Assembly (NCBI RefSeq): GCF_018603905.1 | Contig: NZ_JAHFZZ010000015.1 | Span: forward strand, 215,405 to 279,404 | Direction of reading: 5' to 3' | DNA: 64,000 nucleotides | Source of the DNA: Nonomuraea sp. NEAU-A123 | GTDB lineage: Bacteria; Actinomycetota; Actinomycetes; Streptosporangiales; Streptosporangiaceae | Shown here: positions 26,417-34,423 of the stretch, in pieces | How positions within the stretch are numbered: position 1 is the first letter of the stretch | Layout of the letters: each line of letters begins with the position of its first letter | Notes under the pieces: model-generated | What the model saw: the letters and a program-made list of their open reading frames with translations, nothing else | The model's database searches: none | Told to the model about the DNA's origin: nothing | Made by a program: the position numbers and the translations under genes

Positions 26417-26975
26417 CGCGCACCTTGGTCACCGCGTTCATCAGGTCGGTGTACTTGACCGCGCCAAGCGCCCTGGCGGCGATCTTGCCCTGCGCGTCGA
26501 TGATCAGCGTGGACGGGATGGCCGCGGGCGGCACCGTGCCCTGGAAGGCCAGCGCGACCTTGCCGGGCTGGTCGAAGATGCTCGGGTAGCCGGTCTGCTC
26601 GGTGCGTTCGAACGCCTGCGCGTCGGCCTTGCGGTCCTTGAAGTCGACGCCGAGGAACTCCACGCCGCCCTTGGTCTTGGCGGCGACCTCCTTCAGCATC
26701 GGCGCCTCCGCCCGGCACGGCCCGCACCACGACGCCCAGAAGTTGAGCACCACGACCTTGCCCTTGTGCGCGGCGAGCGTCGCGGTCGCGCCGTCAAGGG
26801 TCTCCCCGCCGATCGCGGGAGCGGCCTTGCGGTCGGCCACGCCGAACACCTGCATCTTCCCGTCGCCCGCGACGAAACGGGTGTCGCCGGCCTGCGGCTG
26901 GCCCGACTGGTTGGTGCCCGCGCAGCCCGCGACCAGCAAGGCCAACAGGACGAGGGTGGTGGACTTGGCGCGCAC
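26409..26975 (-). CDS. resA: ResA/TlpA-type thioredoxin lipoprotein
   Basis: A membrane-anchored thiol-disulphide oxidoreductase of 188 residues that reduces the haem-binding Cys of apocytochrome c. The N-terminus is a lipoprotein signal with lipobox LVAGC (lipidated Cys18). The thioredoxin domain has WCGPC at 83-87 and the cis-proline region AAIPSTLIID. The reading frame is open to 27092, but the GTG at 26975 has AGGAGA 9 bases upstream and gives a correct signal sequence. First gene of the ccs operon. Confidence 0.92.
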   Translation of the reverse strand: MRAKSTTLVLLALLVAGCAGTNQSGQPQAGDTRFVAGDGKMQVFGVADRKAAPAIGGETLDGATATLAAHKGKVVVLNFWASWCGPCRAEAPMLKEVAAKTKGGVEFLGVDFKDRKADAQAFERTEQTGYPSIFDQPGKVALAFQGTVPPAAIPSTLIIDAQGKIAARALGAVKYTDLMNAVTKVRDE

Positions 26976-27030
26976 GGAGGAAGATCTCCTTGTACTACAA
27001 CCGGTAGAGCTTGCAACTCTACCGGCGAGG

Positions 27031-27669
27031 TCAGGCGCCCGGCACCGTGGGGCCCGTCGCCAGTGATCCGGCGGGCTCGCTGTAGCCGACACTGACCAGG
27101 CGGTCGCCGTCGAAGGTGAGCGTGGTGACGCTGGCCAGCCCGCACTGCCTGCGCCGTGGATCGTGCCAGAGCCGGCGGCCCTCGGCCGCCATCCTGATCG
27201 ACCAGATCGGCAACTGGTGGCTGACCAGGAGCGCCTCGTGCCCGCGTGCCTCGGCCCTGGCCTCCTCGATGATCGAGCGCATCCGCTTGACGATCACCGG
27301 GTACGGCTCGCCCCAGGAGGGGCGCAGCGGGTTCCAGAAGTAGCGGTAGTTCTTCGGGTCGCGCAGGATCGCCAGGCCCTGGCCGACCTTGCGGCCCTGG
27401 AGCATGTTGGCGGCCTCGATCAGCCGGTCGTCGGTGCGTACCGGCAGCTCCAGCAGCGCGGCCAGGGGGGCGACGGTCTCCTGGGCGCGTTCGAGCGGTG
27501 AGCTGTAGAGGGTGACGATGTCACGGCCCGCCACCGACTTGGCGACCGTCTCGGCCATCAACCGGCCATTCTCGGACAGGTGGTAGCCGGGCAGCCGGCC
27601 GTACAGGACGCCTTCGGGGTTGTGCACCTCACCGTGGCGCATCAGGTGAACTACGGTGGTTTCAGCCAT
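27031..27669 (-). CDS. Histidine phosphatase family protein
   Basis: A phosphoglycerate-mutase-superfamily enzyme of 212 residues. The phosphohistidine motif LMRHGE is at about 9-14, a second Arg lies in SSPLERAQET, and the late catalytic His is in LLVSHQLPIW. Such proteins are annotated variously as phosphatases or mutases, and the substrate cannot be told from sequence. The order hemL, phosphatase, resA-ccdA-resB-ccsB is a recurring actinobacterial arrangement, which hints at a link with haem or cytochrome supply. The ATG at 27669 is clear. Confidence 0.85.
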   Translation of the reverse strand: MAETTVVHLMRHGEVHNPEGVLYGRLPGYHLSENGRLMAETVAKSVAGRDIVTLYSSPLERAQETVAPLAALLELPVRTDDRLIEAANMLQGRKVGQGLAILRDPKNYRYFWNPLRPSWGEPYPVIVKRMRSIIEEARAEARGHEALLVSHQLPIWSIRMAAEGRRLWHDPRRRQCGLASVTTLTFDGDRLVSVGYSEPAGSLATGPTVPGA

Positions 27670-27777
27670 GGTGTGGCACAGCCTATCCGCTCCGCCCGCT
27701 CCGAGATCTAAGGCGGGTCGTCAGGAGCCCGCGTTCCCCGGGTTTCCGCTGGTCACCGGCTCTGACGGTCTTGACGG

Positions 27778-28701
27778 CTAGGCGAGCGCCCAGGCGTTCT
27801 CCTGGGTACGGCTGGCGTCGGCGAGTGCCTCGACCGCGGCCCTGATCGCGGGGCGGCGGGCCGCGTCGGTCCGCCAGATCACATAGATGCGGCGTGACTG
27901 CCGGGGCCTGAGCGGCACCACGGCCACCCCGTCGGGCACGCAGTCGCGCCCCAGCCGGGGGATGATCGCGCAGCCGAGACCGGCGGCCACCAGCGCCATC
28001 TGGGTTGGGTATTCGTCGGCCATGCAGGAGATCTCGGGCTCCAGTTGCGCGCTGCGCAGCGTGTAGACGAGCCAGTCGTGGCAGACGGTGCCGGGCGAGG
28101 AGCTGATCCACCGCTCGTTGGCGGGCAGCGCGGACAGCGCGATCTCCCTGCTGCCGGCCAGCGGATGGTCCGCGGGGAGCACGACGTCGGCGATGTCGTC
28201 GAGCAGCGTCGTCCTGGACAGCCCCTCGGGCAGGGCCATCGGCCGGTTCAGCCAGTCCTGGATGACGCCCAGGTCGAGCTCGCCCCTGGCCACGTCGCGC
28301 ACGATGCGCTCCGGCTCGCGCTCGGCGAGCTGGATGTGCAGGTCGGGATGGCGCTGCTTGAGCGCGGTCAGAGCGGCGGGCATCAGCCCGCGGGTCGCCG
28401 TCGGGAACGAGGACATGTTCAGCCGCCCCACGACCTCGCCGCGCAGCGCCTCGAAGTCCGCCTCCGCGGTCTCCACCAGCGCCAGGATCCGCTCGGCGTG
28501 GTCGGCGAGCAGCCCGGCCGCGTCGGTCAGCCGCACGCCGCGCCCGTTGCGCTCCATGAGCCGGGCGCCGGTCTCACGCTCCAGCTTGGCGATCTGCTGC
28601 GACACGGCCGACGGCGTGACCATCAGCGCGTCGGCCGCGGCGCCCACCGAACCGTAGATGTGCACAGCGTGAAGGGCCTTGAGGCGGTTCAAGTCCAACA
28701 T
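27778..28701 (-). CDS. LysR-family transcriptional regulator
   Basis: A 307-residue LysR-type regulator. The N-terminal helix-turn-helix (about 1-60) includes VGAAADALMVTPSAVSQQIAKLE, and the rest is a periplasmic-binding-like effector domain. The frame extends upstream to 28815, but the ATG at 28701 (Met-Leu-Asp-Leu-Asn-Arg-Leu) is the family start. It faces away from a 37-codon ORF at 28775, which is a possible target because LysR genes often control a divergent neighbour. The effector is unknown. Confidence 0.9.
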   Translation of the reverse strand: MLDLNRLKALHAVHIYGSVGAAADALMVTPSAVSQQIAKLERETGARLMERNGRGVRLTDAAGLLADHAERILALVETAEADFEALRGEVVGRLNMSSFPTATRGLMPAALTALKQRHPDLHIQLAEREPERIVRDVARGELDLGVIQDWLNRPMALPEGLSRTTLLDDIADVVLPADHPLAGSREIALSALPANERWISSSPGTVCHDWLVYTLRSAQLEPEISCMADEYPTQMALVAAGLGCAIIPRLGRDCVPDGVAVVPLRPRQSRRIYVIWRTDAARRPAIRAAVEALADASRTQENAWALA

Positions 28702-28774
28702 GTAAGCCAGTCTAAAGGGTTTAGCGTAGAAAGTCTCGCTTGTGCTTGACTCTGTAGCAGGAGAAAATATATGC

Positions 28775-28888
28775 ATGAGAAACAACAAGGCGCAGAAGCA
28801 GCAGCAGACCAGCATCTCCTACCTCAAGACCCTCGCCGAGCAGGCTCGTGACCTGCGCGTCCGCTACCAGAAGCCGGCCGCCAAGTAA
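28775..28888 (+). CDS. Small basic 37-residue protein
   Basis: A short ORF of 37 codons and TAA, with AGGAGA ten bases upstream of the ATG. The product is hydrophilic and Gln/Lys/Arg-rich. It begins Met-Arg-Asn-Asn-Lys and ends with a helix-like stretch containing YLKTLAEQARDLRVRYQKP. Third codon positions are strongly G/C, as in real genes here. It is divergent from the LysR gene (73-base gap) and ends 4 bases before the convergent hemL stop. A partly overlapping ORF from ATG 28771 (26 codons) reads a poorer frame. The function is unknown. Confidence 0.65.
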   Translation: MRNNKAQKQQQTSISYLKTLAEQARDLRVRYQKPAAK

Positions 28889-28892
28889 GCAG

Positions 28893-30194
28893 CTAGAGGA
28901 CCGCCGCGGCAGCCTTGGCGGCTGCCGGCAGCGCGTCGGCGACCCGGTCGAGTGACTCGTCGTCGTGAGAGGCCGACAGGAACCAGGCCTCGTACGCGGA
29001 GGGCGGCAGGTAGACCCCCCGATCCAGCATCGCGTGGAAGAAGGCGGTGAAGGCCGATGTGTTCTGGGCCCGAGCGTCGTCGAAGTTCGTCACCGGCGCA
29101 TCCGTGAAGAACACCGAGAACAGGCTCCCCGCCCGCTGCAGCCGGTGCGGCACGCCTGCCGCGGTCAGCGCGTCGGAGGCGGCCTGGCCGACCGCCAGCG
29201 CTGCCGCGTCCACCCTGGCGTAGGAGCCGGCGTCGAGCGCGCGCAGCGTGGCCAGACCCGCGGCGCAGGCGAGCGGGTTTCCCGACAGCGTGCCCGCCTG
29301 GTAGACCGGTCCTTCCGGTGCCAGGCAGGACATCACGTCGGCCCGCCCGCCGAAGGCCGCCGTCGGCAACCCACCGCCCATGACCTTGCCGAACGTCATC
29401 AGGTCGGCGTCGACCGGGTCGAGGCCGTACCAGCCCGCGGCTGAGACGCGGAACCCGGTCAGCACCTCATCCATGATCAGCAGCGCGCCGTTGGCCGTGC
29501 AGAGCTCGCGCAGGCGGGCGTTGAAGCCGTCGAGCGGCGGCACCACACCCATGTTGGCCGGGCAGGCCTCGGTGATGACACAGGCGATCCGCCCATCGTT
29601 CTCGGCCGACGCGAACGCCTGCTCCACCGCGCCGATGTCGTTGTACGGCAGCACGATGGTGTCGGCCGCCGACGCCCCCGTCACGCCCGGCGTGTCGGGC
29701 AGCCCGAACGTGACCACGCCCGACCCCGCCGAGGCCAGCAGCGCGTCGACATGACCGTGGTAGCACCCGGCGAACTTGACCACCTTGGAGCGCCCGGTGA
29801 ACCCGCGGGCCAGCCGCACCGCGCTCATCGTCGCCTCGGTGCCCGAGCTGACCAGGCGCACCTTCTCCACGGGCGCCACCCTGGCGACGATCTCCTCGGC
29901 CAGCTCGACCTCGCCCGGCGTGGCGGTGCCGTAGGAGAGGCTGTGGGACAGCGCCGACGAGACGGCGTCGATGACGGCGGGATGGCGGTGGCCCAGGATC
30001 ATCGGGCCCCACGAGCAGACCAGGTCGACGTAGCGGTTGCCGTCGACGTCAGTGAGGTAGGGGCCCTGCCCTGAGGCCATGAAACGGGGCGTGCCACCGA
30101 CCGCGCCGAACGCGCGGACCGGGGAGTTGACGCCACCCGGGATGATGGCGCGGGCGCGGGCGAACAGGTCCTCGGAGTTCTGTGTACGGCTCAC
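28893..30194 (-). CDS. hemL: Glutamate-1-semialdehyde 2,1-aminomutase
   Basis: A PLP enzyme of 433 residues that converts glutamate-1-semialdehyde to 5-aminolevulinate in the C5 haem pathway begun by HemA in this window. The PLP lysine is in MTFGKVMGGGLP; FAGCYHGHVDALL and LIMDEVLTGFR are conserved. The GTG at 30194 gives the typical ARAIIPGGVNSPVRAF start region; the open frame upstream to 30566 runs through the next gene and was not used. It lies 31 bases after the prim-pol-like gene. Confidence 0.94.
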   Translation of the reverse strand: MSRTQNSEDLFARARAIIPGGVNSPVRAFGAVGGTPRFMASGQGPYLTDVDGNRYVDLVCSWGPMILGHRHPAVIDAVSSALSHSLSYGTATPGEVELAEEIVARVAPVEKVRLVSSGTEATMSAVRLARGFTGRSKVVKFAGCYHGHVDALLASAGSGVVTFGLPDTPGVTGASAADTIVLPYNDIGAVEQAFASAENDGRIACVITEACPANMGVVPPLDGFNARLRELCTANGALLIMDEVLTGFRVSAAGWYGLDPVDADLMTFGKVMGGGLPTAAFGGRADVMSCLAPEGPVYQAGTLSGNPLACAAGLATLRALDAGSYARVDAAALAVGQAASDALTAAGVPHRLQRAGSLFSVFFTDAPVTNFDDARAQNTSAFTAFFHAMLDRGVYLPPSAYEAWFLSASHDDESLDRVADALPAAAKAAAAVL

Positions 30195-30225
30195 GCGAAC
30201 CAGGTTAGTCCTGGACCACGACGGC

Positions 30226-30855
30226 CTAGTCGGCGAGCCAGTCGAGGATGCGCAGCGGGTCGGGCAGCGGGCGGCCGTCGGGCGGGCGCAGCCAGGAGAC
30301 GGGCTGACCGGTGGGGAGCGTGGAGGGCGGCGCCAGGACATAGCTGTCGCGGCAGTGCCAGCGCAGGCCCGGATTGTCCTCGATGGTGCCGGGGTCACAG
30401 TCGAGCTGGCAGGACCACCACTCGTCCTCGTCGTCGGGATTGCCGCGAGTGGCCACATAAAACAGAACCCGGTCGCCGTTGGCGGCGACCGGGCCTGAAT
30501 GCGCTGCGGCGCCGTCGATCCGGGTGAGGGCCGACAGGCCGGTGTCGAGCGGTACGTCGAAGACATCGAACACGCGCCCGGTCGGCAGAATCACGTTGGC
30601 CTCGGGATCGGCCTGCCACCAGCGCGTGAGCTGGGTGGCGTCCGTCGTGGCCTGCACGTTCCAGGCGGGCGACAAGGGGTGCGCGCCCGGGTCGGGACAC
30701 CCGAGGCGGTCACAGGAGCAGGAGCGGGCGCCTTGGCGCAGCGGGTGGGCACCCGGCACGCTCGGCCATCCGAGAGCGGCATAGCCCAGCACGGAGTCGA
30801 TCCGTGTCGGGCGCGACCGTTTTCTGGTACGCCGAGCGAGTGGTACCCCCACCAT
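30226..30855 (-). CDS. Prim-pol-like (bifunctional primase/polymerase N-terminal) protein
   Basis: A 209-residue protein matching the N-terminal domain of bifunctional DNA primase/polymerases. Signatures are GWPSVPGAHP, a Cys cluster CSCDRLGC suited to a small zinc site, LTRWWQADPEANVILPTGR, and the core strand VFDVFDV. The canonical metal-binding Asp-hydrophobic-Asp pair is not obvious: the strand has Asp-Val-Phe-Asp. No helicase domain follows. Catalysis is therefore uncertain. The ATG at 30855 has GGGAGA upstream; a GTG at 30912 is an alternative. It sits between hemB and hemL and probably shares a transcript with hemL. Confidence 0.72.
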   Translation of the reverse strand: MVGVPLARRTRKRSRPTRIDSVLGYAALGWPSVPGAHPLRQGARSCSCDRLGCPDPGAHPLSPAWNVQATTDATQLTRWWQADPEANVILPTGRVFDVFDVPLDTGLSALTRIDGAAAHSGPVAANGDRVLFYVATRGNPDDEDEWWSCQLDCDPGTIEDNPGLRWHCRDSYVLAPPSTLPTGQPVSWLRPPDGRPLPDPLRILDWLAD

Positions 30856-30984
30856 GGTGTCTCCCGTCGAGTCCAAGTGCCTGAAGAGGTCCCGGCTCCT
30901 GGCTGCTAGCACACGCGGGACACACCAGCACTTGTTATCTCAGTCTAACGCACAGGTCCCAGGCACGACGGGAAACCCTCTGGT

Positions 30985-31968
30985 TCACAGACGTCGCGCC
31001 ACCTCAGTGGCCCAGTAGGTGAGGATCAGGTCGGCGCCCGCGCGCTTGATCGAGACCAGCGACTCCATGATCATCCGGTCGCGGTCGATCCAGCCGTTGG
31101 CCGCCGCGGCCTCGATCATCGCGTACTCGCCGCTCACCTGGTAGGCCGCCACCGGCACGTCGACCTCGTCGCGGAACTGCTTGATGACGTCCAGGTAGGC
31201 CAGCGCCGGCTTGACCATCACGATGTCGGCGCCCTCGGCGAGGTCGAGTCGCACCTCGCGCAGCGCCTCCTCCAGCGGCCCGGCCGGGTCCTGCTGATGG
31301 GTGCTGCGGTCGCCGAACTGCGGCGCGCACTCGGCGGCGTCACGGAACGGGCCGAAGAAGGCGGAGGCGTACTTGGCGGTGTAGGCGAGGATCGGCACGT
31401 CATGGAAGCCGTCGGCGTCGAGCGCCGCCCTGATGGCCCCGACCTGGCCGTCCATCATGCCGCTCGGCGCGATCATCTGGGATCCCGCCCTGGCCTGGGC
31501 GACCGCGATCGACGCGTAGCGCTCCAGCGTCGCGTCGTTGTCGACGTCGCCGGCCGCGGTCAGCACGCCACAGTGACCGTGGTCGGTGAACTCGTCGAGG
31601 CAGGTGTCGGCCATGACCACCACCGCGTCACCCACCTCCTCGGACACCTCGCGCAGCGCGACCTGCAAGATGCCCTCAGGGTCGTCGGCCGCCGAGCCGC
31701 GCGCGTCCTTCACGGCGGGGATGCCGAACAGGATCAGCCCCGACACCCCGGCGTCAGCCGCCTCGTGGGCGGCCTTGCGCAGTGAGTCGCGGGTGTGCTG
31801 GAACACACCGGGCATCGAGGCGACCGGCTGCGGCTGGTCGATGCCCTCCTTGACGAACATCGGCAGGATCAGGTCCGCGGGATGCAGCCTGGTGCCCGCC
31901 ACCATGCGCCGGAACGCGGGACTGCGGCGGAGCCTGCGCGGGCGGGCGGCAGGGTACTCGGCACTCAC
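30985..31968 (-). CDS. hemB: Delta-aminolevulinic acid dehydratase (porphobilinogen synthase)
   Basis: Condenses two 5-aminolevulinates to porphobilinogen; 327 residues. The active-site lysines are in AYTAKYASAFFGPFRDA and VMVKPALAYLD. The metal region reads ADTCLDEFTDHGHCG: the first and third Cys of the zinc-type motif are kept, but the middle one is Asp, a hybrid of the Zn and Mg types that also occurs in other actinobacteria. The GTG at 31968 overlaps the hemD stop (GTGA). Last gene of rex-hemACDB. Confidence 0.94.
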   Translation of the reverse strand: MSAEYPAARPRRLRRSPAFRRMVAGTRLHPADLILPMFVKEGIDQPQPVASMPGVFQHTRDSLRKAAHEAADAGVSGLILFGIPAVKDARGSAADDPEGILQVALREVSEEVGDAVVVMADTCLDEFTDHGHCGVLTAAGDVDNDATLERYASIAVAQARAGSQMIAPSGMMDGQVGAIRAALDADGFHDVPILAYTAKYASAFFGPFRDAAECAPQFGDRSTHQQDPAGPLEEALREVRLDLAEGADIVMVKPALAYLDVIKQFRDEVDVPVAAYQVSGEYAMIEAAAANGWIDRDRMIMESLVSIKRAGADLILTYWATEVARRL

Positions 31969-33521
31969 TTTGCCCTCCTTCTGGCGCCTCTGCGGTTCTG
32001 CGACGGCCGGCGCGGGCTGTCGCCCGCGGCGAGGGCCGCCTGGCGCTGCTTGGCGCCGTACGCGGCCACCGCGGCGGCCAGGGCGGACGCCGACGGCCTG
32101 TCGGCCATGACGTCGACCCGCAGCCCGAACTCCTCGGCGGTCTTCGCGGTCTGCGGCCCGATGACCGCGATCACGGTGACGTTGTGCGGCTTGCCGGCGA
32201 TGCCGACAAGGTTGCGCACGGTCGAGGAGGAGGTGAAGAGCACCGCGTCGAACCCGCCGCCCTTGATCGCCTCGCGGGTCGCGGCGGGGGGCGGTGCGGC
32301 TCGTACGGTGCGGTAGGCCGTGACGTCGTCGCACTCCCAGCCTAGCTCCGTGAGCCCGGCGACGAGGGTGTCTGTGGAAATGTCGGCCCGCGGCAGGAGC
32401 ACCCGGTTGATCGGGTCGAGCATCGAGTCGTACGGCGGCCACTCGGCCACCAGGCCCTCCGACGACTGCTCGCCCGAGGGCAGCAGGTCGGGCTTGACGC
32501 CGAACTCGACCAGGGCCCGCGCGGTGGCGTCGCCCACGGCGGCCACCTTCAGCCCGGCGAAGGCGCGGGCGTCGAGGCCGTACTCCTCGAACTTCTCACG
32601 CACCGCCTTGACCGCGTTGGAGCTGGTGAACGCCACCCACTCGTAGCGTCCGGTGACCAGGCCCTTGATCGCGCGGTCCATCTGCTGCGGCGTGCGCGGC
32701 GGCTCGACCGAGATGGTCGGCACCTCCTCCGGCACGGCGCCGTAGGAGGCGAGCTGCTCGGACAGGCTCTTGGACTGCTCCTTGGTGCGCGGCACCAGCA
32801 CCCGCCAGCCGAACAGCGGCTTGGTCTCGAACCACGACAGCTTGTCGCGCTGCCCGACCGCGTCGCCGACGACGATCAGCGCGGGCTCGGTGAAGCCCGC
32901 GTGCTTGAGGTCGGCCTGCAGCCTGGCCAGCGTCGAGACGACGGTGTACTGCTCGGTCGTGGTGCCGCTGCTGCTGACCGCGACGGGCGTGCTGTCGGGC
33001 TTGCCACCCGCCACCAGCGCCTTGCCGATCGAGACGGCCCCGGCGATGCCGTTGTAGATGACCAGCGTGCCCTTGCAGGCGGCGTGGGCGGCCCAGTCCT
33101 GCTCGTGCGCGGCGTCGACGATCCGGAACTCCGGCGTATCCGCCGCCGCGGGGATGCCCGCGTAAGTGAGTACGGCGGTCGCGGGTGGCACGCCGGGCAC
33201 GATCTCGAAGTCCACCTCCGCCGCGGCGGCGGCCGCGACCTCCTCGGTGATCGAGCGAGCGATCGAGGAGAACAGCATCGGGTCGCCCTCGCACAGGCGT
33301 ACGACGAACTGCCCGGCCTTGGCGCGCTTGACGAGGTCGCCGGTCGCGACCTCCACGCCTTCGCGGCAATGGCGCAGGAACGAGCCGAACAGCTCCTCGT
33401 CGAGCGCGACCGCGTCGGCCTTGGCGAGCAGTTCGGCGCCGCGGAGCGTGAGGAGGTTCGGATCGCCGGGGCCCGCGCCCACGAACGCGAGGAAACCGGA
33501 GGTTGGACTATCGGAGCTCAA
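31965..33521 (-). CDS. hemD: Fused uroporphyrinogen-III methyltransferase / uroporphyrinogen-III synthase
   Basis: A 518-residue two-domain protein. The N-terminal ~250 residues are a tetrapyrrole SAM methyltransferase (FVGAGPGDPNLLTLRGAELL at the start, then RLCEGDPMLFSS). The C-terminal ~250 residues are uroporphyrinogen-III synthase (VAFTSSNAVKAV, later LFTSSSTVRNL). It closes the linear tetrapyrrole made by HemC and can divert product toward sirohaem or B12. The start is TTG at 33521, forming TTGA with the hemC stop. A Lys/Arg-rich tail ends the protein. Confidence 0.92.
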   Translation of the reverse strand: MSSDSPTSGFLAFVGAGPGDPNLLTLRGAELLAKADAVALDEELFGSFLRHCREGVEVATGDLVKRAKAGQFVVRLCEGDPMLFSSIARSITEEVAAAAAAEVDFEIVPGVPPATAVLTYAGIPAAADTPEFRIVDAAHEQDWAAHAACKGTLVIYNGIAGAVSIGKALVAGGKPDSTPVAVSSSGTTTEQYTVVSTLARLQADLKHAGFTEPALIVVGDAVGQRDKLSWFETKPLFGWRVLVPRTKEQSKSLSEQLASYGAVPEEVPTISVEPPRTPQQMDRAIKGLVTGRYEWVAFTSSNAVKAVREKFEEYGLDARAFAGLKVAAVGDATARALVEFGVKPDLLPSGEQSSEGLVAEWPPYDSMLDPINRVLLPRADISTDTLVAGLTELGWECDDVTAYRTVRAAPPPAATREAIKGGGFDAVLFTSSSTVRNLVGIAGKPHNVTVIAVIGPQTAKTAEEFGLRVDVMADRPSASALAAAVAAYGAKQRQAALAAGDSPRRPSQNRRGARRRAK

Positions 33522-34423
33522 CGGGATTGCTCCCCCATCAATCTGTCGGCCCCTTCGGAGATCATCTCGGCAGCGAGGAGCTGGCCGAGATTCACAGACT
33601 CGGAAGGAGAGCCGGCGGCGGACTTGCGCACCGCCTGCTGGCCGTCCAGAGAGACGACCACGGCGGTGAGGTTCAGGGTCTGCCCGTCATCGACGGCGAA
33701 AGCACCCACGGGGGCCGAGCAGCCGGCCTCGAGAGCGGACAGGACGGTGCGCTCGGCCGTCACCGCGGAGCGCGTCCGCGGGTCGTCGAGCACACCGAGG
33801 AAGGAGATCAGGTCGGCGCGGTCGGAGAGGCACTCCACGGCCAGGGCGCCCTGGCCCGGCGCGGGCAGCAGCTCCTCGACCTCGAAGATCTGCGCGATCT
33901 CCGCGTCCCTGCCGATCCTGGTCAGGCCCGCCGAGGCGAGCACGACCGCGTCGAGCTCGCCGGCGGTGACCTTGCCGATCCGGGTGTCGGCGTTGCCGCG
34001 GATCGGGACGTACTCGAGATCGGGCCGCAGCGCCCTGAGCATGGCGATCCGGCGCGGCGACCCGGTGCCGACCCTGGCCCCGGCGGGCAGGTCGGCAAAC
34101 TTGGCATGGCCGACCAGCGCGTCGCGGTGGTCGTGCCGGGCCGGGATGGCGGCCAGCGTCACCTGCGGGTCCTGCTTGGTCGGCAGGTCCTTCAGCGAGT
34201 GGACGGCGAAGTCGATCTCACCCTCGATCAGCTTGTCCCGCAGGGCACTGACGAACACACCCGTGCCGCCGAGCTGCGCGAGCTGAGCCTTGGTCACGTC
34301 ACCGAACGTGGTGACGCCGACCAGCTCGACCGCGCGCCCGGTGCGTTCGGTGTAGGAGTCGGCGACCATCTGCGACTGCGTGGTCGCCATCAGGCTGCGC
34401 CGGGTGCCCAAGCGCAGTGTCAC
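33518..34423 (-). CDS. hemC: Hydroxymethylbilane synthase
   Basis: Porphobilinogen deaminase, 301 residues, which joins four porphobilinogens. The dipyrromethane cofactor Cys is C235 in EAGCSAPVGA, and the family signatures VHSLKDLPT and IRGNADTRIGK are present. The start is GTG at 34423, overlapping the hemA stop as GTGA, so HemA, HemC and HemD are translationally coupled. Confidence 0.95.
   Translation of the reverse strand: MTLRLGTRRSLMATTQSQMVADSYTERTGRAVELVGVTTFGDVTKAQLAQLGGTGVFVSALRDKLIEGEIDFAVHSLKDLPTKQDPQVTLAAIPARHDHRDALVGHAKFADLPAGARVGTGSPRRIAMLRALRPDLEYVPIRGNADTRIGKVTAGELDAVVLASAGLTRIGRDAEIAQIFEVEELLPAPGQGALAVECLSDRADLISFLGVLDDPRTRSAVTAERTVLSALEAGCSAPVGAFAVDDGQTLNLTAVVVSLDGQQAVRKSAAGSPSESVNLGQLLAAEMISEGADRLMGEQSR

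Noticed and set aside
30195..30566. N-terminal extension of HemL
   Set aside because: The extension would be translated through the prim-pol-like gene in another frame and does not resemble HemL; GTG at 30194 gives the family start.
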